Assembly: GCA_048270225.1 (NCBI GenBank)
Contig: JBLWTG010000001.1
Coordinates: 248,001 to 312,000 of the forward strand
DNA from: Allopusillimonas sp048270225
GTDB lineage: Bacteria > Pseudomonadota > Gammaproteobacteria > Burkholderiales > Burkholderiaceae_B
Reading direction: 5' to 3'
DNA length: 64,000 nt
Shown here piece by piece: positions 40,586 to 47,673 of this stretch; position 1 is the first letter of the stretch, and the number at the start of each line of letters is the position of its first letter. Below the pieces are notes generated by a model that did no database searches, was not told the DNA's origin, and saw only the letters and a list, made by a program, of their open reading frames with translations. A program made the position numbers and the translations under genes.

Positions 40586-41776
40586 ATGGATTTGACATGG
40601 AACGAGGAAGAGAATGCCTTCCGCCAAGAGGTCAGGGATTTTGTGCAGACTGAGCTGCCGGCAGACATCCGCGACAAGGTCCTGAAGCACCAGCGATTGA
40701 CCAATACGGATTACATACGCTGGCACCGCATCCTCGCCAAGAAAGGCTGGGGCGCGCCGACCTGGCCGACGGAATTCGGCGGCACCGGTTGGGGCTCTTT
40801 GTATCGGCTCATCTTCGAGATCGAGTGTTCCAAGGGCGGGGCGCCGAGATTGCTGCCATTCGGCCTGAGCATGATCGGCCCGGTACTCATGAAGTATGGC
40901 AGCAAAGCCCTGCAGGAACGCTTTTTGTCCCGGATGCTCACCGTAGAGGATTGGTGGTGCCAGGGTTATTCCGAGCCCGGCTCGGGATCCGATCTGGCTT
41001 CGCTCAAAACCCGCGCGATCAAGACTTCCGATGGCTACGTAGTCAATGGCCAGAAAACCTGGACGACGATGGCTCAGTTCGCCGACTGGATGTTCTGCCT
41101 GGTCCGCACCGATCCCGATGCAAAGCCGCAGCGCGGTATTTCGATGCTGCTGATTGACTTGCGCCAGCCCGGTGTCACCGTCCGGCCCATTCGCACGCTG
41201 GATGGAGGCGCCGACGTCAACGAAGTCTGGCTGGATGAGGTCAAGGTTCCCTTTGAGAATCTGGTCGGTCAGGAGAACGAGGGCTGGACGTACGCCAAGT
41301 ATCTGCTGGGACATGAACGCACCGGCATAGCCGGCATCGGACAGTGCCATCGCGAGATGCAGGTGCTCAAGCAATTGGCTGCCACCACCCTGATGGACGG
41401 CAAGCCGGCTAACCAGAACGCCCGGCTCAAAGAAAAAATCATCCGCATCGAAATCGATATTCGTGCACTGGAAATGCTTTTGCTGCGGGTGGCGGCCAAC
41501 AGCGAACAAGGACCGGGACCGCAAGCTTCCATCCTCAAGATTCGTGGCTCGGAAATCCAGCAAGACTTGGCCCGGCTGCAAATGGAAGTCATGGGCATTG
41601 ACGCGTGGCCCTATGACCCGGCGTGGATGGAACCCGATGCGGATTTCGCCGGCCCCGGCCCCACGTTCGCGGCAGCCGCCTCGGCGGGCTATTTCGATAT
41701 GCGCAAGACCTCTATTTACGGGGGTACCAACGAAGTGCAAAAAGGCATCATCGCCAAGATGATGCTGAGCGCATAG
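40586..41776 (+). CDS. Acyl-CoA dehydrogenase, large subunit of a paired type (PimC-like)
   Basis: 396 residues, FAD-dependent. Signature segments include WGAPTWPTEFGGTGW (about 54-68), QGYSEPGSGSDLASLKTRA (about 128-146), NGQKTWTTMAQ and YGGTNEVQKGIIAKM near the C-terminus (about 378-392). The length and style match the large subunit of pimeloyl-CoA dehydrogenase (PimC) and related two-subunit enzymes. The catalytic base is expected here or in the partner subunit. The start at 40586 follows AAGGAG at 7-8 bases; a GTG just before it is less likely. The partner gene follows 48 bases later. Confidence 0.88.
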   Translation: MDLTWNEEENAFRQEVRDFVQTELPADIRDKVLKHQRLTNTDYIRWHRILAKKGWGAPTWPTEFGGTGWGSLYRLIFEIECSKGGAPRLLPFGLSMIGPVLMKYGSKALQERFLSRMLTVEDWWCQGYSEPGSGSDLASLKTRAIKTSDGYVVNGQKTWTTMAQFADWMFCLVRTDPDAKPQRGISMLLIDLRQPGVTVRPIRTLDGGADVNEVWLDEVKVPFENLVGQENEGWTYAKYLLGHERTGIAGIGQCHREMQVLKQLAATTLMDGKPANQNARLKEKIIRIEIDIRALEMLLLRVAANSEQGPGPQASILKIRGSEIQQDLARLQMEVMGIDAWPYDPAWMEPDADFAGPGPTFAAAASAGYFDMRKTSIYGGTNEVQKGIIAKMMLSA

Positions 41777-41824
41777 CGCGGTCTGGTCCCTGGGCGGACT
41801 CTTTATTAATTACGGAAGGCAACA

Positions 41825-42940
41825 ATGGATTTCACCTATAGCGAAGAGCAGCGCATGTTGACCGACAGCCTGCGCAGACTGGTGGTTGAGCAATGGAGCT
41901 TTGAGCAGCGACGCAAGCGGGCGGGGCAGTCCGGCCTGGACCTGGCGGCCTGGCAATCGCTGGCCGATCTGGGGGTAACGGGCCTGCTGGTGCCCGAACA
42001 ATACGATGGTTTTGGCGAATCCCCCGCCACCATGGTTGCGATTCACTTTGAACTGGGGCGCGGACTGGTGTCCGAGCCCGTCATCCCCAGCACGGTGGTG
42101 GCCACCGCAGCTCTGCTGGCTTGCGGCAACCCGACGGTGCAGGCTGAATGCCTGCCGGCCATGGCGGCGGGCGAGTGGGTGGTCACGCTGGCCTACCTGG
42201 AGGGGGATCAGCGCAATGCGCTCAAGCCCATGAGCACGCGAGCTGTCGCCCAGGCGGACGGCTACACGCTGAACGGGACCAAGAAGCTGGCCTGGCAGGG
42301 CGGGCGCGCCCATCGGCTTATTGTCAGTGCCGTGCTGGACGGGAAGACCGCTTTGTTCTGGGTGCCTGTCGAGGCGCAGGGCGTATCGATACAGGACTAT
42401 CCCACCATCGATGGCGATCGCTGTGCGACTGTCGAGTTGTCAGAGGTCGCCGTGCCCGCCTCGGCATTGATCGCCCAGGGAGAAGCGGCCGATGCCGCCC
42501 TGGCCGCCGCGATCGACTACGGCATTGCGGCCCTGTGTGCTCACGCGGCTGGCGCCATGCAGCGCCTGATCGAGATCACGGTCGACTACCTGAAAACGCG
42601 TCGCCAGTTCGGGCGCCCCTTGGCTGAATTCCAGGCCCTGCAGCATCGGCTGGCCGACATGCTGGTGCGCCAGGAACTGGCTGCGTCCATGGCCTATGTG
42701 GCCGCTGCGGCACTGGGCGAAGCCGACCCCGCCGAGCGTCAGCGCCAACTGTCGTCGGCCAAGATCTGCGTGGCGGAATCGGGGTGCTTCGTCGGGCAAA
42801 ATGCTGTGCAGCTGCACGGCGGCATCGGCATGACGGACGAGCTGGAAGTGGGTGATTATTTCAAGCGGCTGACTTACGTCGACTATCTGCTGGGCAATAC
42901 CGACCACCATCTGGGACAGCTTGAGGCCTTGTACGAATAA
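41825..42940 (+). CDS. Acyl-CoA dehydrogenase, small subunit of a paired type (PimD-like)
   Basis: 371 residues, same fold. The N-terminal helical domain starts MDFTYSEEQRMLTDSLRRLV, typical of the PimD/ChsE-like partner. LGVTGLLVPEQYDGFG (about 56-71), LNGTKKLAWQGGRA and the C-terminal CVAESGCFVGQNAVQLHGGIGMTDE (in parts, about 317-341) form the FAD and substrate sites. The tighter SGSD motif of the large subunit is not seen here, so the two probably form an alpha2beta2 enzyme acting on a bulky or dicarboxylic acyl-CoA. GGAAGGCA precedes the ATG. Confidence 0.88.
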   Translation: MDFTYSEEQRMLTDSLRRLVVEQWSFEQRRKRAGQSGLDLAAWQSLADLGVTGLLVPEQYDGFGESPATMVAIHFELGRGLVSEPVIPSTVVATAALLACGNPTVQAECLPAMAAGEWVVTLAYLEGDQRNALKPMSTRAVAQADGYTLNGTKKLAWQGGRAHRLIVSAVLDGKTALFWVPVEAQGVSIQDYPTIDGDRCATVELSEVAVPASALIAQGEAADAALAAAIDYGIAALCAHAAGAMQRLIEITVDYLKTRRQFGRPLAEFQALQHRLADMLVRQELAASMAYVAAAALGEADPAERQRQLSSAKICVAESGCFVGQNAVQLHGGIGMTDELEVGDYFKRLTYVDYLLGNTDHHLGQLEALYE

Positions 42941-43012
42941 GCCAGCCGCAATGCCCGGGTGCGCGGGCAACCGCTGCCGCGATTGCATGTGATCCTATAG
43001 CAAGCCCTGTTG

Positions 43013-43246
43013 CTACATGTAACTTTTAAGAGAGGCTGCTATGGGAACAGAGGTGGCTTCACTTGTTCGGACTAAGCGAGTGCGACCGTCAGTTTGAGTC
43101 AGCCCATGCACCTTCATCGCCTTCCTGATTTCAATCGCCAAATCGGTTTTGACCTTGAGCTTGTCGGCATCTGGCACGCCGAGGTCTGCGAAAACATTGC
43201 CAGAGCTACGTCGCACTTCGACGCCATCAACGATTCGTTTTTGCAT
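43013..43246 (-). pseudogene. Truncated XRE-family antitoxin-like gene
   Basis: The first 50 residues look normal for the HigA-like XRE antitoxins: GNVFADLGVPDADKLKVKTD (about 16-35), AIEIRKAMKVHGLTQ. After that the reading frame degenerates (TDGRTRLVRTSEATS), and the usual recognition helix and C-terminus are missing. An AGGAG ribosome site lies upstream, so it was once translated. The fragment upstream (43247-43313) has no full toxin gene. It lies beside tRNA-Arg, a common insertion site for mobile elements. Confidence 0.65.
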
Positions 43247-43313
43247 TCTGAAGCTCCTGCGCTTGTTGCTCGGCCATTTTCAGCGATGAGCCTAAAAGAG
43301 GATCCAAAGCCTT

Positions 43314-43355
43314 AAAAACCAGAAGGGGTTACGTGATGCAATCACGTAACCCCTT
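43314..43355 (-). terminator. Rho-independent terminator of tRNA-Arg
   Basis: A perfect 15-bp stem: AAGGGGTTACGTGAT (43323-43337), loop GCA, ATCACGTAACCCCTT (43341-43355). On the minus strand it is followed by CTGGTTTTT. It lies eight bases after the CCA end of the tRNA gene. Confidence 0.92.
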
Positions 43356-43363
43356 GATAATAC

Positions 43364-43440
43364 TGGCGCGGCTGGCAGGATTCGAACCCACGACCCCTTG
43401 GTTCGTAGCCAAGTACTCTATCCAACTGAGCTACAGCCGC
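43364..43440 (-). tRNA. tRNA-Arg (ACG anticodon)
   Basis: 77 bases with encoded CCA. On the minus strand it begins GCGGCTGTAGCTCAGTTGG; the acceptor GCGGCTG pairs with CAGCCGC. The anticodon arm CTTGG-CTACGAA-CCAAG gives ACG, read as ICG after deamination, decoding CGU/CGC/CGA. The T-arm GGGTTCGAATCC is intact. Confidence 0.97.
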
Positions 43441-43492
43441 TGCGAAAGAGGCGTAACTATAACATGTTTTTTTTGCGGTGTCTTGCAGGCCC

Positions 43493-44164
43493 TTACTTTT
43501 TTGAAATATAGGCATTGCCCTGAATATAAAAACGCAGGAGTTTGTCCGCCCATTCACCCGCGTAGTCTACTCCCACCCGGGGGCGAGCGACGATATCGAG
43601 GGGATTTTCCGGGTTGGGGGGCGGGGCGATGAACAGCGTTCGGCTGCACAGATCCGCGCCGTAGTGGCGTAAATCGATGCCCATGGCCTTGCACAGCCGG
43701 CCAGGGCCTCGGGTATTGGGGCCTATGCCGGCGACGGGTTCCAGGGCGCGCAGCAGGACGGCGGTGCCCGTGCCTTCGGGTTCAGTGACGACGTTCATGC
43801 AGTGATGCATGCCGTAGATCAGGTACACATAGACGTGTCCAGGCGGGCCGAACATGGCCCGGGTGCGCGGCGTAAGCCCTTTGGAGGTGTGTGCGGCAAG
43901 GTCCTGGGGGCCGAGATAGGCCTCGACTTCGACGATGCGGCCCACCCGTGTCTGGCCCTGCACGCGATGAACCAGCAGTTTGCCGAGCAGATCGTGGGCA
44001 ACTTCCAGCGTATTGCGGTCGTAGAAACGGCGCGGCAGGGGAGAATACGGCGCAGCATCCTGCGCGTCTGCACGTTTTCGAGGGCTGCCCGCAGCCCTGG
44101 CGGGGACGGATAATGCCTGGCCGCGGGGCGGCAGCGGAGTGGTTTTTGTGTCAATGCCTGCCAT
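43493..44164 (-). CDS. DNA-3-methyladenine glycosylase, AAG/MPG family
   Basis: 223 residues from the ATG at 44164; a GTG start at 44191 would add nine residues. It excises 3-methyladenine, hypoxanthine and other purine lesions. Motifs: RRFYDRNTLEVAHDLLGKLLV (in parts, about 44-64), GRIVEVEAYLGPQDLAAHT with catalytic Glu (about 74-92), FGPPGHVYVYLIYGMHHCMNVV, RALEP, TRGPGRLCKAMGI (about 150-162). An N-terminal tail of 40 residues rich in Pro, Ala and Arg is not part of the fold. This protein and the AlkA-type enzyme at 11.6 kb give two unrelated repair routes for alkylated purines. Confidence 0.93.
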   Translation of the reverse strand: MAGIDTKTTPLPPRGQALSVPARAAGSPRKRADAQDAAPYSPLPRRFYDRNTLEVAHDLLGKLLVHRVQGQTRVGRIVEVEAYLGPQDLAAHTSKGLTPRTRAMFGPPGHVYVYLIYGMHHCMNVVTEPEGTGTAVLLRALEPVAGIGPNTRGPGRLCKAMGIDLRHYGADLCSRTLFIAPPPNPENPLDIVARPRVGVDYAGEWADKLLRFYIQGNAYISKK

Positions 44165-44376
44165 TTCATCATAATCCCACGCGAATAACACTTTGTCAGT
44201 ATTGACGCACTATATTTTTCTCTATACCATATTCCGCTAGATTTTCAGGTTCGTTGATTAGTTCAATCCAGTACCCGGGTTTTTTAGTCCAAGGTGCTTT
44301 TTTGCATCAATCTCTATACCTTGACAGTCTGTTTCAGGCGAACATGTCGTTCGTCTTATTTCAAGGATTGCAAAAA

Positions 44377-44586
44377 ATGCAGACAGAAACCGGTATCGTC
44401 AAATGGTTCAACAACGAAAAGGGCTACGGCTTCATCAAGCCGGATAACGGCGGCAAGGATTTGTTCGCCCACCACAGCGACATCATGGGCACGGGCTTCA
44501 AGTCGCTCGAAGAAAACCAGCGCGTTTCCTTTGAGTCGGCCGAAGGCCAGAAAGGCCCACAAGCCAAGTCCATTCAGCCTCTGTAA
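44377..44586 (+). CDS. Cold-shock protein (CspA family)
   Basis: 69 residues, one OB-fold cold-shock domain. The RNP-1 and RNP-2 motifs KGYGFIKP (about 16-23) and DLFAHHS (about 29-35) are intact, as is GIVKWFNNEKG. It binds single-stranded RNA and melts secondary structure as an RNA chaperone. The start at 44377 follows CAAGGATTG. The preceding 155 bases (44222-44376), AT-rich near 44210-44230, form a long noncoding leader, as in other cold-shock genes where the leader RNA controls translation; this is inferred, not shown. Confidence 0.95.
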   Translation: MQTETGIVKWFNNEKGYGFIKPDNGGKDLFAHHSDIMGTGFKSLEENQRVSFESAEGQKGPQAKSIQPL

Positions 44587-44714
44587 TATGTTGCAGGGCC
44601 ATGTGCCGCCAGCCCCAGGCAGCGGCGCAGCACCCTTGACAACAGGCTGAATCAAGACGCCCGCCCGATGGTAGCGGGCCTGCCCTGAGTGGCAAGTCTG
44701 TTTCCGTCGGGCCG

Positions 44715-44754
44715 AAGGCCGGGTTCTGCATCATGCAGGGCCCGGCCTTTTTCT
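44715..44754 (+). terminator. Rho-independent terminator downstream of the cold-shock gene
   Basis: AAGGCCGGG (44715-44723) pairs with CCCGGCCTT (44741-44749), with an inner TCTGCA/TGCAGG stem and a following TTTTTCT run. It closes the csp transcript and isolates the kdp operon. Confidence 0.85.
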
Positions 44755-44851
44755 ATTTGTACATCAGCCTGTGCGCCTGCACCGGCCTTCGTGCACAGCA
44801 GTGCGTGCGCCTCTGCACCGGCTTCCGGCTTTCCTCGCCGAGCCACTCATC

Positions 44852-44868
44852 TTTATATTTTCTTGATG
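44852..44868 (+). promoter_or_regulatory. Candidate KdpE-binding site
   Basis: TTTATATTTTCTTGATG resembles the E. coli kdp site TTTATA-N5-TTTACA: the first half is perfect and the second half matches at three of six. It lies 166-182 bases before the kdpF ATG and 84-100 bases before the upstream leader ORF. kdpDE are encoded in the same cluster. Confidence 0.4.
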
Positions 44869-44872
44869 CGGC

Positions 44873-44890
44873 GCGCTCAAATCTGAGCGC
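44873..44890. promoter_or_regulatory. Palindrome in the kdp promoter region
   Basis: GCGCTCA-aatc-TGAGCGC is a perfect 7-bp-arm palindrome just after the KdpE-like site. It could be an operator or a leader hairpin of the kdp transcript. Confidence 0.35.
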
Positions 44891-44951
44891 CAATTTAACG
44901 CGCGTCTCCCTAGACTTTGTTTTATCCCAATCGATAAACAAGGAGTCTCGC

Positions 44952-45041
44952 GTGTGCAGTCATCAAATCCCTTCGCCTTCGGGTGTCATTCCCCCGTTTT
45001 TACTGGTTTCGCCGCATTCCGCCGAGCGTCGTCATGGCTGA
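44952..45041 (+). CDS. Candidate 29-residue leader peptide of the kdp operon
   Basis: A GTG-started frame with an excellent ribosome site (AAGGAG at 44940-44945, six-base gap) encodes a short peptide beginning MCSHQIPSPSG and ending HSAERRHG. Its stop (45039-45041) overlaps the kdpF start at 45034 by eight bases, so translation of the leader would be coupled to kdpF. An alternative GTG two bases on opens another frame across the same stretch. No homology is known. Confidence 0.4.
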   Translation: MCSHQIPSPSGVIPPFLLVSPHSAERRHG

Positions 45042-45126
45042 TCTGCTGGTGAGTCTGGCGGGCTTATTCGCCCTGGGGCTGTTCGCCTACCTTTTTTACG
45101 CCCTGTTCAGGCCTGAACGGTTCTGA
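45034..45126 (+). CDS. kdpF: KdpF, small subunit of the K+-transporting ATPase
   Basis: 30 residues forming a single helix and a short tail, MADLLVSLAGLFALGLFAYL then FYALFRPERF. The YALFRPERF end matches the KdpF family (E. coli 29 residues). KdpF packs on KdpA and stabilises the complex. It is not included by many gene finders because of its size. It is encoded 141 bases before kdpA, with a second tiny membrane ORF in between. Confidence 0.82.
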   Translation: MADLLVSLAGLFALGLFAYLFYALFRPERF

Positions 45127-45173
45127 GGGTGTTATGGCAATCGCATTTCAAGATATACAGCATGGTGGCTTCA

Positions 45174-45257
45174 ATGAATGATGTCGTATTCGTCATGGTG
45201 ACGCTTGTTTTCTTCGCGCTGTCTGTCGGGCTGGTTATCGCCCTGGACAGGATGTAG
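45174..45257 (+). CDS. Second tiny kdp-linked membrane peptide (27 residues)
   Basis: MNDVVFVMVTLVFFALSVGL followed by VIALDRM, one hydrophobic helix with an acidic N-terminus. Peptides beginning MND-V/L-F-x-x-T-L-x-F-F-A-L are found next to kdpF in actinobacteria and others. An in-frame start at 45162 would add four residues. A 15-codon ORF (45134-45181, ATG with AGGG upstream) overlaps its start and may couple it to kdpF. Its role is unknown; it stops 10 bases before kdpA. Confidence 0.6.
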   Translation: MNDVVFVMVTLVFFALSVGLVIALDRM

Positions 45258-45267
45258 GGAGAAAAAC

Positions 45268-46971
45268 ATGTCAACCAGTTTTATTCAGTTCGGATTGGTG
45301 CTGGCGCTCATGAGCCTGCTTGTAGTGTTCATGGGTAAATGGCTGGCGCGAACGTTTGTCGGTACCGGCCATACCATGGTCGAGCGCTGGACCTATCGCC
45401 TGCTGGGCGTGGACCCGGCCGAGGCCATGCCCTGGCGTCGCTATGGTCTGGCACTGCTGCTCAGCAATGCGGTCATGCTGCTGCTTGGCTATTTATTGCT
45501 GCGCCTGCAGGGAGTGCTGCCGTTCGACACCTTGATGCGGGCTGCACAATCGCCCGATCAGGCCTTCAACACCGCAGTGTCGTTCACAACCAATACAAAC
45601 TGGCAGTCCTACTCGGGCGAAACCAGTTTGTCCAATTTCTCGCAGATGGCCGTCATCACCTTTTTGATGATGGCCAGCGCCGCAACAGGCGTGGCCGCAG
45701 CCGCCGGGTTCATGCGCGGGCTCAGCGGCCGGCAGGCCAGTGATATCGGCAATTTCTGGGTCGACTTCACGCGCGTCATGTACAGGGTGTTTCTGCCTTT
45801 GTGCTTCGTTCTTGCGTTGATCTATGTCTGGCAGGGCATGCCCCAGACCCTTCAGCCCGATGCGTGGGTGACTTCGCTCGAGGGCGCGAAACAGCACATT
45901 CTGATGGGGCCGGTTGCCAGCCTGGAGTCCATCAAGCATCTGGGCACCAACGGTGGCGGATTCTTCGGCATGAACGCCGCCCATCCTTTTGAGAACCCCA
46001 CGCCGCTGACCAATACCCTGCATTTGCTGAGCATGCTGCTGATTCCTTCGGCGCTGACCTACGCCCTGGGCAGCATGATTGCGCGGCCCAGGCAGGGATG
46101 GTCCTTCTTTGCGGCCTTCCTGGTCATGTTCATCGGCTTTCTTGCCCTGGTCTACAGCGCCGAGCAGCAGGGCAATCCTGTGTTTTCCGGTTTTGGGGTT
46201 GACCAGCAGCAGAGTGCGTTGCAGCCGGGCGGCAATCTGGAGGGCAAGGAAATGCGCTTCGGCATTGCGCAGACCAGTATGTTTGTGACGGTGACAACGG
46301 CTGCGACGACCGGTTCGGTCAATGCAATGCATGATTCCCTCACCCCTCTCGGGGGGCTGGTACCCATTGCGCAGATGATGCTGAACAACGTTTTTGGCGG
46401 CGCCGGCGTGGGGCTGATCAATCTGCTGACCTACGCCATCCTCACCGTATTCATGGTCGGGATGATGATAGGGCGCACGCCCGAGTTTCTGGGCAAGAAA
46501 ATCGAAGCGCGCGAGATGAAGCTGGTGATGCTTGCCATTCTGGTGCATGCCTTCAGCATTCTGGGCTTTACCGCGCTGGCGGCGCTGTTCCCGGCCACCA
46601 TGGACAGTCTGTCCAATCTGGGTCCGCATGGCTTTAGCGAAGTCCTCTATGCCTATGCGTCGGGTACGGCGAACAATGGCTCCGCATTTGCCGGTCTGAA
46701 TGCAAACACGCCGTTCTTTAACACAACGATAGGGCTGGCCATGCTCATCGGCCGTTACCTGACGCTGCTGCCCATGCTGGCTGTAGCGGGCAGCCTGGCG
46801 GCCAAAAAGTCGCTGCCCGAGAGTGCGGGCACCCTGTCAACGTCCACCCCCCTGTTTACCTGCCTGCTCGTTTTTGTGGTGCTGGTGGTCGGCGGACTTA
46901 CTTTTATGCCCGCGCTGGCGCTGGGACCTGTGGTCGAACAGCTGCTTATGGCCGCCGGTCAACAGTTCTGA
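45268..46971 (+). CDS. kdpA: Potassium-transporting ATPase subunit A
   Basis: 567 residues, ten-helix superfamily of K+ transporters; KdpA holds the selectivity filter of the high-affinity KdpFABC pump. Filter loops are visible as SFTTNTNWQSYSGE (about 109-122), LGTNGGGFFGMNAAHPFENP (about 228-247), TTGSVNAMHDSLTPLGG (about 346-362) and AYASGTANNGSAFAGL (about 465-480). The start at 45268 follows GGGAGAAAAAC. The gene is followed by kdpC, not kdpB, which differs from the usual order. Confidence 0.97.
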   Translation: MSTSFIQFGLVLALMSLLVVFMGKWLARTFVGTGHTMVERWTYRLLGVDPAEAMPWRRYGLALLLSNAVMLLLGYLLLRLQGVLPFDTLMRAAQSPDQAFNTAVSFTTNTNWQSYSGETSLSNFSQMAVITFLMMASAATGVAAAAGFMRGLSGRQASDIGNFWVDFTRVMYRVFLPLCFVLALIYVWQGMPQTLQPDAWVTSLEGAKQHILMGPVASLESIKHLGTNGGGFFGMNAAHPFENPTPLTNTLHLLSMLLIPSALTYALGSMIARPRQGWSFFAAFLVMFIGFLALVYSAEQQGNPVFSGFGVDQQQSALQPGGNLEGKEMRFGIAQTSMFVTVTTAATTGSVNAMHDSLTPLGGLVPIAQMMLNNVFGGAGVGLINLLTYAILTVFMVGMMIGRTPEFLGKKIEAREMKLVMLAILVHAFSILGFTALAALFPATMDSLSNLGPHGFSEVLYAYASGTANNGSAFAGLNANTPFFNTTIGLAMLIGRYLTLLPMLAVAGSLAAKKSLPESAGTLSTSTPLFTCLLVFVVLVVGGLTFMPALALGPVVEQLLMAAGQQF

Positions 46972-46978
46972 GGAAATC

Positions 46979-47650
46979 ATGAAACAGTGCACTCAAGCTA
47001 TATCCCCGCGCAGCCCGGTCTTGCAGGGGCTGGCCCGGCCGGCTCTGGTCAGCGCAGTATTTTTCATGCTGATCACCGGTCTGGCCTATCCATTGTTGAC
47101 GACAGGTGTGGCCCAACTGATGTTTCCGCATCAGGCGAATGGAAGCCTGGTGCGGAGCAGTGGCCAGGCAGTCGGCGCCGCGCTGATTGGTCAGGCCTTT
47201 GTCACGCCGCCGTATTTTCATCCGCGCCCGAGCGTGACCCAGGGAACTAATCCCGCCGATGCCTCCGCGACGGTCGACAGTCCATATAACGCGGCGCTGA
47301 GCGGTGCAAGCAATCTGGGGCCGACCAGTCGCACACTCATGGGACAAGTCCAGGCCAGGGCGAGGGCATATCGGCAGGAAAACGGCTTGCCGGCAGATAC
47401 GCCGGTGCCGGTGGATGCCGTTACTGCATCGGCGTCCGGCCTGGATCCCGACATATCGCTGGCCAACGCGCGCCTGCAGGCGGCACGCGTCGCAAAGGCC
47501 CGAGGGCTGGACGTGGGGCGGGTCATGCTGCTGGTGCAGCAGCAGACTACTGCGCGCCAGTTGGGCATTTTGGGCGAGCCCCGCATCAACGTGCTGGCGA
47601 TCAACCTTGCGCTGGACGGGCTGGCAGCCAGGCACGCCGTCATTGAATAG
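46979..47650 (+). CDS. kdpC: Potassium-transporting ATPase subunit C
   Basis: 223 residues, a little longer than E. coli KdpC (190). One N-terminal helix (about 22-44, ALVSAVFFMLITGLAYPLL) anchors a periplasmic domain with FHPRPS (about 79-84), YNAALSGASNLGPTS and VTASASGLDPDISLANARLQA (in parts, about 156-176), the family core. KdpC is needed for high affinity. The start follows AGGAAATC, eight bases after kdpA. Its position between kdpA and kdpB is unusual. Confidence 0.95.
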   Translation: MKQCTQAISPRSPVLQGLARPALVSAVFFMLITGLAYPLLTTGVAQLMFPHQANGSLVRSSGQAVGAALIGQAFVTPPYFHPRPSVTQGTNPADASATVDSPYNAALSGASNLGPTSRTLMGQVQARARAYRQENGLPADTPVPVDAVTASASGLDPDISLANARLQAARVAKARGLDVGRVMLLVQQQTTARQLGILGEPRINVLAINLALDGLAARHAVIE

Positions 47651-47673
47651 CTGAATAAAGAAGAGAAGTCATC

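Noticed and set aside
44772..44829. Two near-direct copies of TGCGCCT(C)TGCACCGGC upstream of kdp
   Set aside because: Only about 17 bases each, two copies, no spacing pattern; not a CRISPR or repeat array.
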